DNA of 64,000 nt, from assembly GCF_015637705.1 (NCBI RefSeq), contig NZ_JADOBE010000006.1:16420-80419 (forward strand), in the 5' to 3' direction. This document shows, one piece after another, positions 42,919-52,157 of this stretch. Source of the stretch: Pseudomonas sp. N040 (GTDB taxonomy: Bacteria > Pseudomonadota > Gammaproteobacteria > Pseudomonadales > Pseudomonadaceae). A model generated the notes under the pieces. It saw nothing but the letters and a program-made list of their open reading frames with translations, made no database searches and had not been told where the DNA came from. Positions within the stretch are counted from its first letter, which is position 1, and each line of letters begins with the position of its first letter. The translations under genes and the position numbers were made by a program.

Positions 42919-43328
42919 TCAACTGCGGCCGTAACGGTCATTGAGACGCACGATGTCGTCTTCGCCCAGGTACGAACCGGACTGCACTTCAATCAGTTCC
43001 AGCGGAATGACGCCGGGGTTTTCCAGCGAGTGGATTTCACCAACGGGAATATAAGTGGACTGGTTTTCCGCGAGCAGGAAGGTTTCCGTACCGCGAGTCA
43101 CCTTTGCTGTGCCGCTGACGACAATCCAGTGTTCCGCGCGGTGGTGGTGCATCTGTACCGAAAGCCTGGCGCCCGGGCTGACCGTAATACGCTTGACCTG
43201 GTAGCGAGTGCCACTATGGACAACTGCGCATCGGCCATAGCAAGAAATTGCTTGGGATTCAGCTGGCGCGACAACGGCCACAGGCGCGAGCCTGAACCGC
43301 CAGCCATAACAACGGGGGTAATCAACAT
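42919..43328 (-). pseudogene. manC: manC (mannose-1-phosphate guanylyltransferase) with a large internal deletion
   Basis: The first codons from ATG 43328 encode the ManC/WbpW N-terminus ([20 protein letters not shown], with the pyrophosphorylase signature [12 protein letters not shown]) for about 36 residues. The frame then shifts, and from about 43230 the C-terminal isomerase half is read in another frame ([20 protein letters not shown], then AEHWIVV and [16 protein letters not shown]) to a TGA at 42919. A normal protein is about 480 residues, so roughly 345 residues (about 1 kb) including most of the pyrophosphorylase domain are missing. A truncated cupin-like product could still be made from an internal start, but guanylyltransferase activity must be lost. 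Confidence 0.85.
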
Positions 43329-43428
43329 TCACTTCCTTGAATAGGGGTCGCCGGCACCGCCTGGCTGCTGCGTGCATAACCATCAGGGTTGTTCGATTGC
43401 CAGCGCCAGGTAACGACCATCATCCATT

Positions 43429-43510
43429 CAATGGCTTGGCGGGCTAAAGCCCACCCTACGACAAGCCACTTATCATTGATGGCTGCCACGCGGAGCCTGG
43501 GAACGATCAA
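43429..43510. repeat. Second copy of the 54-base direct repeat plus palindrome remnant
   Basis: Bases 43429-43482 are identical to 40625-40678, and the following GCCACGCGGAGCCTGGGAAC resembles 40753-40772. It lies between fcl and the manC remnant, next to a short stretch on the minus strand (to about 43322) that encodes an open C-terminal-like peptide with no complete gene. This suggests deletion or insertion at the repeat. Confidence 0.8.
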
Positions 43511-43525
43511 CACATCACAACCCCA

Positions 43526-44500
43526 TCACTTCCGCGCCTGCTCCACATTCGCCACAAACCACTCATAAGCATCACGCAAGCCGTCTTCCAGGCCGATGCT
43601 GGCTTGCCAACCCAATGCCTTGAGGCGCGAGACGTCCAGCAGCTTGCGCGGGGTGCCGTCCGGTTTGGTTGCGTCAAACACCAGCTGCCCTTTGAAGCCG
43701 GTTACCCGGACAAGGGTTTCCGCCAGCTCGCGAATACTGCAATCCACGCCGGTGCCGACATTGATATGGGAAAGCATCGGTTGGGTATTGGCCTGATAGG
43801 TTTCCGCCTCCAGCTCCATCACATGCACGCAGGCGGCGGCCATATCATCCACATGCAGAAATTCGCGCATCGGCGAACCGCTGCCCCAGATCACCACCTC
43901 TGCATCGCCGCGTTGGGTGGCGGCATGAAAGCGCTGCAACAGGGCGGGAATCACGTGGCTGTTTTCCGGGTGGTAATTGTCATGCGGCCCATACAGGTTG
44001 GTCGGCATCACACTGCGGTAATCGCGGCCATGCTGGCGGTTGTAGCTTTCGCACAGCTTGATGCCGGCGATCTTGGCAATCGCATACGGCTCGTTGGTCG
44101 GCTCCAGCACGCCGGTCATGAGCGCGTCTTCGCGCATCGGTTGTTCGGCATGCTTGGGGTAAATGCAGGATGAACCGAGGAATAGCAGGCGCTGCACACC
44201 ATGCACATGGGCTGCCTGAATGATGTTGGCCTCGACCATCAGGTTTTCGTAGATGAAATCCGCCGGATAGGTGTTGTTGGCATGGATGCCGCCCACCCTG
44301 GCTGCCGCCATGTACACCTGCTGCACGCCATTGCCGGCAAAGAAGCCCTGCACAGCGGCCTGATCGAGCAGGTCGAGTTGATCACGCCCGGCGGTCAGCA
44401 CCCGTGTGTAACCCAGGGCTTGCAGGCGCCGCACAATAGCGGAGCCAACCATGCCGCGATGGCCGGCGACAAAGACAACTTCATTCAGATTGCGGTTCAT
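43526..44500 (-). CDS. fcl: GDP-L-fucose synthase
   Basis: A 324-residue SDR epimerase-reductase that converts GDP-4-keto-6-deoxymannose to GDP-L-fucose with NADPH. The cofactor motif GHRGMVG is at residues 13-19, SSCIYPK at 110-116, and the catalytic pair is Tyr139-Lys143 (YAIAK), matching E. coli Fcl Tyr136-Lys140. It is followed on its 5-prime side by gmd 32 bases away, the usual gmd-fcl order. Confidence 0.95.
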   Translation of the reverse strand: MNRNLNEVVFVAGHRGMVGSAIVRRLQALGYTRVLTAGRDQLDLLDQAAVQGFFAGNGVQQVYMAAARVGGIHANNTYPADFIYENLMVEANIIQAAHVHGVQRLLFLGSSCIYPKHAEQPMREDALMTGVLEPTNEPYAIAKIAGIKLCESYNRQHGRDYRSVMPTNLYGPHDNYHPENSHVIPALLQRFHAATQRGDAEVVIWGSGSPMREFLHVDDMAAACVHVMELEAETYQANTQPMLSHINVGTGVDCSIRELAETLVRVTGFKGQLVFDATKPDGTPRKLLDVSRLKALGWQASIGLEDGLRDAYEWFVANVEQARK

Positions 44501-44532
44501 TCACAGTTCTCCAGCCAGATTGCGACTCACGC

Positions 44533-45654
44533 TCAATTCTCCACCGACATCGACAAGTCATGCCCGTGCAGCTTGAGCAAGGCATGCCGCTGGGCGACCT
44601 TTAGGTCCTCGCGGACCATTTCGGCGCACATTTCCTGCACGGTAATTTCCGGCACCCAGCCCAGCTTGTTTTTGGCGTTGCCCGGGTCACCCAGCAGGGT
44701 TTCCACCTCGGCCGGACGGAAGTAGCGCGGATCCACCCGCACCAGCACATCGCCAACATTCAGCGCCGGCGCCTTGTCACCCTCGATGCGCTCGACAATC
44801 CCCAGCTCGTCTACGCCAGCTCCCTCAAAGCGCAGGCTGATGCCCAGCTCGGCCGCCGACCAGCGGATAAACTCGCGCACCGAATACTGCACCCCGGTGG
44901 CAATCACGAAATCCTCGGGCTGTTCCTGCTGCAGCATCATCCACTGCATGCGCACATAGTCCTTGGCATGGCCCCAGTCACGCAGGGCATCCATATTGCC
45001 CATGAACAGGCACTGCTCCAGGCCCTGGGCGATATTGGCCAGGCCACGGGTGATCTTGCGCGTCACGAAGGTTTCCCCGCGGCGCGGCGACTCATGGTTG
45101 AACAGGATGCCGTTGCAGGCATACATACCGTAGGCCTCGCGGTAGTTCACCGTGATCCAGTAGGCGTACAGCTTGGCCACCGCATAGGGCGAGCGCGGGT
45201 AAAACGGTGTGGTTTCCTTCTGCGGAACTTCCTGTACCAGCCCGTAAAGCTCCGAGGTGGACGCCTGGTAGAAGCGGGTTTTCTTGCCCAGGCCGAGCAG
45301 GCGGATGGCTTCAAGGATGCGCAGGGTACCCGTGGCATCCACATCCGCCGTGTATTCCGGCGCCTCGAAGCTCACCGCCACATGGGATTGTGCGCCGAGG
45401 TTGTACACCTCATCCGGCTGCACTTGCTGAATGATGCGGGTGAGGTTGGACGAATCGGTCAGGTCACCGTAATGCAGGACAAAGTTGCGGTTATCCACGT
45501 GCGGGTCCTGATAGATCTGGTCTACCCGCTGAGTGTTGAACGAAGAAGCGCGACGCTTGATGCCATGTACCTCATACCCCTTCTCCAGCAGCAACTCCGC
45601 CAGGTAAGAACCGTCCTGACCGGTAATGCCGGTGATCAAAGCCTTTTTTCTCAA
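44533..45654 (-). CDS. gmd: GDP-mannose 4,6-dehydratase
   Basis: A 373-residue SDR, the same length as E. coli Gmd. Landmarks are [16 protein letters not shown] at about residues 8-23, YNLGAQSHV near 84, STSELYG near 130 and the catalytic YAVAK. It makes GDP-4-keto-6-deoxymannose from GDP-mannose. The most likely start is TTG 45654, seven bases after AAGGAG; the in-frame extension further upstream has no homology. With manC deleted here, GDP-mannose must be supplied from another locus (for example algA). Confidence 0.95.
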   Translation of the reverse strand: MRKKALITGITGQDGSYLAELLLEKGYEVHGIKRRASSFNTQRVDQIYQDPHVDNRNFVLHYGDLTDSSNLTRIIQQVQPDEVYNLGAQSHVAVSFEAPEYTADVDATGTLRILEAIRLLGLGKKTRFYQASTSELYGLVQEVPQKETTPFYPRSPYAVAKLYAYWITVNYREAYGMYACNGILFNHESPRRGETFVTRKITRGLANIAQGLEQCLFMGNMDALRDWGHAKDYVRMQWMMLQQEQPEDFVIATGVQYSVREFIRWSAAELGISLRFEGAGVDELGIVERIEGDKAPALNVGDVLVRVDPRYFRPAEVETLLGDPGNAKNKLGWVPEITVQEMCAEMVREDLKVAQRHALLKLHGHDLSMSVEN

Positions 45655-45775
45655 AATGAAACTCCTTTGCTGAAACTGTCTACACAAGCAAACCGCATGG
45701 CCCACATGACTGACGGAGACCATTCCCCTAGCGGCTAAAGATTATTCATAAATAATGTCGACGGGCCTGGCCGCC

Positions 45776-46657
45776 TCAAGCACTATCGCGCAACCCCAGC
45801 TCAAATATTTTTGCCCGGACCTGTGCGATATAACTGGCGCGAATCTGGCAGGCGATCAAACCACGCCGCCCCTCCAGAAACGCCATTCTGAAAACATAGT
45901 GGTAGCCAAACCACAGCCAGTGCTCGAACGGCAGCCGGATGATCAGGGATTTCAGCGCTCTTCTTCGCTCTTGAGAATTACCCAACAATCGAGGGGCAAT
46001 TGTTTCCTGGCCGTAAGTGCCGGTATCCAGATAGCGCTTGCGCAATTGTGCTTCCCAGGAAGAGTACTTGTTGTGGCGGGCGATATAGGCTTCCAGCCCC
46101 TTGAAGTCCTCGTGGATCAGTGGCGTTTTGATAACGCCCACCCTGCCATTCACCAGTACGCGCTCATGCACTTCCATGTCTAGACTGCCGAGGTCGTCGT
46201 CGAAGATGCGCTCAAAGTGGGCCTTGCCAGTCTTGAACAGAAGCACGGCCGAATGCGAAAAACCGCCATGCCGCATGGGCTTGCCGAGAAAGTGAAAGCC
46301 TTTGGTAATCATGTAGGCATCGGATGGCTCGGCCGCATTGATCGTCTGCGCAATCTCTTCCCACAGTGCCGCAGGGATGACTTCATCCGCATCCAGCAGC
46401 AGTATCCATGGCGTGTCGACGCGCACATTTTCCAGTGCCCATTGGCGCTTCTTCGGATACCCCCCCGCATAGTCGAACTGCACCAACTCGGCACCGAATT
46501 GCTTCGCTATGGCGGCTGTTTCATCTTCACTGTGAGAGTCCAGAAGGACGACGCGCTCAGCCGGCTGCAGGGCGCTCAGGCATTTGGGCAAATTGACGGC
46601 TTCATTCTTGACCGCAAGCAATATGGTGACAGGCAGCTTATTTACAGGTTCAGCCAT
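45776..46657 (-). CDS. Family 2 glycosyltransferase, WaaE/KdtX-like
   Basis: A 293-residue GT2 enzyme. LPVTILLAVKNEA opens the fold, LLDSHSEDETAAIAKQFG follows near 38-55, and the LLLDADE metal motif is near residue 88-94. The C-terminal RHNKYSSWEAQLRKRY stretch is typical of beta-1,4-glucosyltransferases of the WaaE group and of O-antigen relatives. Its exact linkage cannot be deduced. It lies 121 bases from gmd and 41 from the methyltransferase. Confidence 0.86.
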   Translation of the reverse strand: MAEPVNKLPVTILLAVKNEAVNLPKCLSALQPAERVVLLDSHSEDETAAIAKQFGAELVQFDYAGGYPKKRQWALENVRVDTPWILLLDADEVIPAALWEEIAQTINAAEPSDAYMITKGFHFLGKPMRHGGFSHSAVLLFKTGKAHFERIFDDDLGSLDMEVHERVLVNGRVGVIKTPLIHEDFKGLEAYIARHNKYSSWEAQLRKRYLDTGTYGQETIAPRLLGNSQERRRALKSLIIRLPFEHWLWFGYHYVFRMAFLEGRRGLIACQIRASYIAQVRAKIFELGLRDSA

Positions 46658-46698
46658 TACTCTTCACTCAGTGACCCAAAAAGAAGAAACAGCAATAG

Positions 46699-47334
46699 TC
46701 ATGGCTTACGCGCGATAGCGATCATGGACTTGGCCAGGGCCGGGATGCGCCCGACCCGGCGGAAACGAATATCCACAAAACCAGCCTGCTGCAACAACTT
46801 GGTGAGCGTTGCAATAGACCAGAACTTGATATGTCCGTGATCCCAAAGCGCCGTGAAATGGCCGTCCATTTTTCCGCTCATGGCCAGCGCAAGGTTCTTC
46901 CAGTAACCATGAAAAGGCGTGGATACAATCGCAGTCCCCCGCGCCTCAAGCAGCGAAAACAAGGTTGCTGCGTAATGCCGTGGCGCATAGACGTGCTCAA
47001 CCACTTCCAGACTGGTAACCACAGGAAATTGGCCATAGCGCGATACCAGATCGTCATAGGCCGAGCCCATTTCCAGCTTCAGTTCAGGATATCGGGCGTT
47101 GGCTTGAGCAATGCCTTCGCTGGAAGGATCGACGCCCGATACATCCCAACCTTGCTGCGTCAGCACGTTGGCGACACTACCGTTACCACAGCCCAGTTCA
47201 AATACACGCCCACCTTTACCCGCTTTTTTCAGAAGCGTCATTTCCTCCAACAACGCCGGCAGCAAGTAGTCGTGCGCACGGGTCAGCGCTGCATTGCCCC
47301 AGCGGAAGCCATCTATGCTGATCAACTTGCTCAT
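46699..47334 (-). CDS. Class I SAM-dependent methyltransferase
   Basis: A 211-residue methyltransferase. VFELGCGNGSVAN at about residues 42-54 is the SAM motif I, with TSLEVVEHV near 108-116. The start ATG overlaps the stop of the carbamoyltransferase gene (ATGA), showing translational coupling. It probably O-methylates a sugar of the repeat unit, though this inference rests on context only. Confidence 0.87.
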   Translation of the reverse strand: MSKLISIDGFRWGNAALTRAHDYLLPALLEEMTLLKKAGKGGRVFELGCGNGSVANVLTQQGWDVSGVDPSSEGIAQANARYPELKLEMGSAYDDLVSRYGQFPVVTSLEVVEHVYAPRHYAATLFSLLEARGTAIVSTPFHGYWKNLALAMSGKMDGHFTALWDHGHIKFWSIATLTKLLQQAGFVDIRFRRVGRIPALAKSMIAIARKP

Positions 47335-49088
47335 GTTGTGCTCTGTGCTTTGAGCATCACATAGCGACCTAAACACAGTGCATCCATATCGGTCCTTTTA
47401 AAGCAGTCAAATGCCTGCTCTGGCGTGTCCACTACTGGTTCATTTTCATTGAAGCTAGTGTTCAGCACCATGCCGATACCAGACTTCTTCTTGAAAGCTG
47501 AAATCAGTTGGTAATAGAGCGGGTTACTTTCCGGGTCTACTGTCTGCAGTCGTCCCGTGCCATCCACGTGCGTCACCGCCGGTAAGCGTTCGCGCCATTC
47601 AGTGCGGATTTTCACGACATGCATCATGAAAGGGCTGTCAACCGTCTGCTCAAAGTAAGTGCCAACGTCTTCCTTGAGCACGCTTGGCGCAAACGGACGG
47701 AACGATTCACGGCGCTTGATCTTGGCGTTGATGGTTTCCTTCATTGTCGCGATGGCGGGGTTAGCCAAAATCGAACGATTACCTAACGCACGTGGCCCCC
47801 ACTCACTGCGCCCCTGGTACCAGCCGAGGACCAGCCCATCGGCAATCAGACGGGCAGCAACCTCCGCCAATTCGCTGTCATCCGCACAGACTTTAAACAA
47901 GTAGCCACTTGCCTCGGCAACAGCCCGCATGCGCTCGTCAGGATAAGCTGGCCCCCAAAAGGCATGCTTCATGTGAAAGCGCTCTTTCCTGCCCAGCACC
48001 TGGTGCCAGACTACATAAGCCGCACCCAAGCAGGTGCCATCGTCCGAGGCTGCTGCCTGCAAGTAGGGTGTAGTGAAGGGGGTTTCACGCAAAATACGCG
48101 CATTAGCCACTCCGTTGAGCGCACAACCACCTGCCATAACCAACTGTCCAGTTGGCACCAACTTATGCAAGCGATTAAGGCAATGCAAAGCTGCCTCTTC
48201 GAAACGCACCTGGGTTGAACGTGCAATATCCATTTCGCGCTGAGTGAGCGGTGCATTGCGCGGCCGGGGGTTACCCAAAACACTTATCAGTCGATCAGTG
48301 TAAAAGCGGCCCATTGCAACTTGCCCAGCGTTGTCACTTGCGCCACTTTCGCCGCCATCATGCATGCCGAAGTAGCCCGCACCCAGCCGGAACCAATCAT
48401 CATCGTCCAGTAACACCAGTTGCGACATGACTTCCCGATAACGGTCTTCTCCATAGGGGGCCAAGCCCATTACCTTGTATTCCTCCCCGAAATGATCAAA
48501 ACCTATGAACTGACACATGGCCGTATAGAAGAATCCCAGACTGTCCGGCAGCGTGACCCGGTCAAGGATTTCTATCTGATTACCCTCGCAACGAGCAACC
48601 ATCATGCTGGCGAAATCTCCCGAGCCGTCATATGACAAGGCTGCGGTAACACCCTCAAACGGCGACAGGTAGTAAGCACTCGCAATATGCGCCAAATGGT
48701 GCTCTACCCCAATTACTTCAAACTTCAAACTGGCGGGATCCTCTCCGCAGACTTCAGCCAACAATTGAAGGGTGCTTTGGGACTTTCTATTGCGGCGGAA
48801 ATGCTCCAGGACGGCACCCGCAGCCTTCAGCGGCCTCTGCGCCACATAAGTCATTTTTGCCAGGTAATTAGCTTTGGGGTCACGTGCCACAGCAACGTGT
48901 GTAACGTCTTTCAAGGTAAGACCAGCATCCCCAAGCAGACGACGAATAGCATTTTCAGGGAACGCCGAAGAGTGCTTGACACGTGCCCCCAAACGCTCCT
49001 CAGAAACGGCACCAATAAGAACCCCGTCAACCACCAGACAGGCTGCCGAGTCGGCATGAAAGGCATTGAAACCCAAAATCACAGTCAT
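47331..49088 (-). CDS. Carbamoyltransferase (NodU/CmcH/TobZ family)
   Basis: A 585-residue two-domain carbamoyltransferase. The N-terminal Kae1-like domain begins with ILGFNAFHADSAACLV and contains HHLAHIASAYYLSPF and SYDGSGD near residues 130-175; the C-terminal domain carries GRSEWGPRALGNRSILANP near 425. These enzymes transfer carbamoyl from carbamoyl phosphate to hydroxyl groups, via a carbamoyladenylate. In O-antigen clusters they decorate sugars. AlphaFold or genetic tests are needed for the acceptor. Confidence 0.9.
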   Translation of the reverse strand: MTVILGFNAFHADSAACLVVDGVLIGAVSEERLGARVKHSSAFPENAIRRLLGDAGLTLKDVTHVAVARDPKANYLAKMTYVAQRPLKAAGAVLEHFRRNRKSQSTLQLLAEVCGEDPASLKFEVIGVEHHLAHIASAYYLSPFEGVTAALSYDGSGDFASMMVARCEGNQIEILDRVTLPDSLGFFYTAMCQFIGFDHFGEEYKVMGLAPYGEDRYREVMSQLVLLDDDDWFRLGAGYFGMHDGGESGASDNAGQVAMGRFYTDRLISVLGNPRPRNAPLTQREMDIARSTQVRFEEAALHCLNRLHKLVPTGQLVMAGGCALNGVANARILRETPFTTPYLQAAASDDGTCLGAAYVVWHQVLGRKERFHMKHAFWGPAYPDERMRAVAEASGYLFKVCADDSELAEVAARLIADGLVLGWYQGRSEWGPRALGNRSILANPAIATMKETINAKIKRRESFRPFAPSVLKEDVGTYFEQTVDSPFMMHVVKIRTEWRERLPAVTHVDGTGRLQTVDPESNPLYYQLISAFKKKSGIGMVLNTSFNENEPVVDTPEQAFDCFKRTDMDALCLGRYVMLKAQSTT

Positions 49089-49107
49089 CTTGTTTATCCG
49101 TAATTAT

Positions 49108-50274
49108 CTAATCGAGTCGTACGTTATCGGGCTTTGTTTGCTGCCCTAATAACCAGCGATAAACCGCCGCTGTCTGCTGTGCAATATCCACCCAGTCATA
49201 GCGCTGCACATAAGCCTTACCGCGCTCGCCCATCGCCACCCGCTGCTCGTCACTCAATGCCAGTGCCTGGCGCAGCGCGACTTCCAATGGTTCAACGCCT
49301 ATCGCTACCCACCAGCCACAGCCATGGGTCACCAGCTCCGCCCAGGGCGCACCCTGCGTGGTGATCACGGGCAAGCCGTGCGCCAGTGCCTCGGCCACCA
49401 CCACGCCAAAGTTCTCGCTGAACGTAGGTAACACGAAGAGGTCGGCTGCGTGATAAATGGCGGCTTTCTCTGCCCCATCGACTTCACCCAGATAGTCAAT
49501 CGCTGTCTCGATACCGGCCTTGCGTGCTGCAGCCATGACCTCGGCCAAATGCCCGCCTTCATCAGGCCCGGCAATCTGCAGACGCCAGCCCTGCGGCTGC
49601 AGCGTGGCCCAAGCCTGAACCAGATTGAGCAAACCCTTTTTCTGGTGAACGCGCGACAGGAACAGTGCCTTGCGTACCCGCACAGGAGGTTTTGCCTCAG
49701 TAGCTGCCGGTATGTGCAATTGAATCCCGTTGGGTATGACCGCTACAGGCAGTTCAAGACCGAGACTGCGGAAATTCTGATACTCATCCTCGGAGGTAGC
49801 CATCAGCACGGCAGCAGAATCCAGATCACGCCGTTGAAACACTGCCATGGCCAACTTTTTCTTCCATGACTTATGGTTTATCGCCCAGGGCTCCAGCATC
49901 CCGCGCGGATGAATGATCAGCGGAATCCCCAACTGCCGGGCAGCCCTGCTGGCCCAATGATTAACTGGCAGCCACAGCCCATGACTGTGTATCAGCGAGG
50001 GAGGGTTGTGCATGCAGAGATGCAGCAATTCCTTGCGCAGGGGTAAACCTGTTCGCAAAGCCACTCTCGATCTGGATTCGCAGATTCTTCGATCCACGCG
50101 GGGGCAACTTGATGCCACCGCCATATCGCCAGCAAGGCCCTGGCTTAGCAGTGTGATCCCTATAGCAGCGTCATCAGCCAGGGCATCGGTGAGCTGAACC
50201 ACCGTACGTGACGGCCCACCTGCTTTTGGATCAATGCTTGCTACGACATGCAGACAACTAATGGAAGTTGTCAT
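49108..50274 (-). CDS. Family 4 glycosyltransferase
   Basis: A 388-residue GT-B fold transferase. The N-terminal acceptor domain has PKAGGPSRTVVQL near residue 16 and HSHGLWLPVNHWASRA near 95; the C-terminal GT4 nucleotide-sugar site includes FVLPTFSENFGVVVAEALAHGLPVI, here broken as PTFSENFGVVVAEALAHG (about residues 270-287). A retaining mechanism with a nucleotide sugar donor is expected. Confidence 0.9.
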   Translation of the reverse strand: MTTSISCLHVVASIDPKAGGPSRTVVQLTDALADDAAIGITLLSQGLAGDMAVASSCPRVDRRICESRSRVALRTGLPLRKELLHLCMHNPPSLIHSHGLWLPVNHWASRAARQLGIPLIIHPRGMLEPWAINHKSWKKKLAMAVFQRRDLDSAAVLMATSEDEYQNFRSLGLELPVAVIPNGIQLHIPAATEAKPPVRVRKALFLSRVHQKKGLLNLVQAWATLQPQGWRLQIAGPDEGGHLAEVMAAARKAGIETAIDYLGEVDGAEKAAIYHAADLFVLPTFSENFGVVVAEALAHGLPVITTQGAPWAELVTHGCGWWVAIGVEPLEVALRQALALSDEQRVAMGERGKAYVQRYDWVDIAQQTAAVYRWLLGQQTKPDNVRLD

Positions 50275-50351
50275 TAAAAATAAACTCGTTTCAAGCGGCT
50301 ATTTCCTTATGGGTGCCGGGGTACAACCAACCGATACTCTTTGGATAATTT

Positions 50352-52154
50352 TCATACGCTGCCTTTGCTGATGAACCTGGCAGCAACTCGCTTCGCCCAC
50401 TCCCGGCTCTGCTCACCACGCCTGGTCAGACCGATATCGCCAAGCCACACATCCATGGGCACACCGAAGCCTATTTTCCCGCGTTGCGTAACCTCATCAG
50501 GCAATGCGGGAGAAACGCATTGCGCCAACAGTGACTTGCCCGGATAGCCACCGAACTGCCCTAGCAGCGGGCTTAACCTGCGCAACAGATGCGCATCAAC
50601 CAGCGGCGTACGCAGCTCGACACTGTGCGCCATGCTGGCCCAGTCGCTGTCGCGCAGCAGCTGATTGCGCAGATACGTGGAGGATTCGATCTGGCTCAAG
50701 GCCAGGCGGTTGTCGGCAGGCAGGCTGCCGCACATGGCTGCTATCCAGAGCGCAACATCCACGCCGCGCAACGCCGGTACTGCAGCGGCCTTGCCCATCA
50801 AGGCCGGCAAATCCTCTGGCGCGTAGAGGCTGCGCCGCAACCACCAGGCCCCGGCCATGCTGCGCAGGCAGTCGGCAGCATGACGCCAGCGGGCATTGCC
50901 ACTGCGCCAGACCTGCAGCCGGCTTAGCAGCCTTCCGGCAGCGAGCATCCCGGGAATCCGCAACAGCCCGCGCCAGCGTGCAACCAACCGCGGCAACTCC
51001 TCAAAGCTCTCATAGCCCTGGAACAGCTCATCGCCACCCACGCCGGAAACCACCACTTTCAGCCCCAGTTCGGCGACGGCCTTGCTGGCGAACCAGGTGT
51101 TTACGCCGTCAATGGTCGGCTGATCCATGGCCTGCAGAATTTTCGGCAAGTCCGCCTGGAACTCCTCCCGGCTGACCCAGCGGACGTGATGCCGAATCCC
51201 GTATTTTTCGGCAATGCTCGCCGCCACTGGCGCCTCGTCGTCATTCGTACCGGCAAACTCCCGAAAGGCCACGGTAATACCGTGCAGCTCACGGGCGCCA
51301 AGCTCGACCATCATGCCCGCCAGTGCGCCGGAATCGATGCCGCCGGACAGAAACACGGCCACTGGCACGTCGGAGACCATGTGCTCGCGCACCGAATCGA
51401 GCACCGCTTCCCGCACCCTGACGCGCAATTCGGCTTCTGGCACCACGGGCAGGCCGGCGGCCTGAAAATCATCGGCGATACGCCACCAGGCGTGAGGAGC
51501 CGAGGTCAAAGCGCCCTCGCCGAAGTGCACACAATGCCCGGCCGGCAGCGCCTTGATCGCGGCATACCAAGTATGTGGTTCAGGCACCGAGCCCAGTTGC
51601 CAGAAACCGGCCTGGCCCTCGGGGCAAGGCGAATTGTCGATGCGCCCGGTCGCCAGAAGCGCCTTGACCTGCGAGCCGAACCAGACGCCCTCGGCAGTCT
51701 GCGCGTAGTACAGGGGCTTGATGCCATAGGGGTCGCGGGCAGCAAAGCCGAACCGGCTTACGCTGTCCCAGATGACGAATGCGAACATCCCGCGCAGCAG
51801 AGGCAGCATGTCATCCCCATGCCGGGCATACAGGGCCAGGAGCACCTCGGAATCACTCTCGGTGCGGAATGCCACACCCTCGTCCTGCAGGACTGCCTTC
51901 AGCTCGCGGAAATTGTAGATCTCGCCATTGAAGGCAAGCAGATAGCGACCGCAGGACGACTGCATCGGCTGTGCCGCACGCGGATCAAGATCAATGATCG
52001 ATAGCCGACGGTGACCGAGGATCATCCTCTCGTCCTGCCAGACCCCCTCGCCATCCGGGCCACGGGCCTGCATGCTCTGGAGCGCAAGCCGAATGGCATC
52101 TTCATCCGTGTTTTGGAGTCCAGTCCTGGCATTGAACGCAATCACACCACACAT
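50352..52154 (-). CDS. Asparagine synthase-type amidotransferase
   Basis: A 600-residue class II glutamine amidotransferase plus synthetase. Cys2 after the initiator Met (MCGVIAF) is the glutaminase nucleophile, and the ATP pyrophosphatase motif SGGIDSGALAG lies near residue 270. In polysaccharide clusters such enzymes (WbpS-like) convert uronic acid carboxylates to amides rather than make asparagine. A 3-base gap separates it from the next gene, 52158-53369. Confidence 0.9.
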   Translation of the reverse strand: MCGVIAFNARTGLQNTDEDAIRLALQSMQARGPDGEGVWQDERMILGHRRLSIIDLDPRAAQPMQSSCGRYLLAFNGEIYNFRELKAVLQDEGVAFRTESDSEVLLALYARHGDDMLPLLRGMFAFVIWDSVSRFGFAARDPYGIKPLYYAQTAEGVWFGSQVKALLATGRIDNSPCPEGQAGFWQLGSVPEPHTWYAAIKALPAGHCVHFGEGALTSAPHAWWRIADDFQAAGLPVVPEAELRVRVREAVLDSVREHMVSDVPVAVFLSGGIDSGALAGMMVELGARELHGITVAFREFAGTNDDEAPVAASIAEKYGIRHHVRWVSREEFQADLPKILQAMDQPTIDGVNTWFASKAVAELGLKVVVSGVGGDELFQGYESFEELPRLVARWRGLLRIPGMLAAGRLLSRLQVWRSGNARWRHAADCLRSMAGAWWLRRSLYAPEDLPALMGKAAAVPALRGVDVALWIAAMCGSLPADNRLALSQIESSTYLRNQLLRDSDWASMAHSVELRTPLVDAHLLRRLSPLLGQFGGYPGKSLLAQCVSPALPDEVTQRGKIGFGVPMDVWLGDIGLTRRGEQSREWAKRVAARFISKGSV

Positions 52155-52157
52155 GAA

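Noticed and set aside
43322..43430. A complete gene between fcl and the manC remnant, such as a GDP-mannose hydrolase
   Set aside because: Only a short open C-terminal-like stretch remains before the repeat; it is too short to assign and is mentioned only as a possible remnant.
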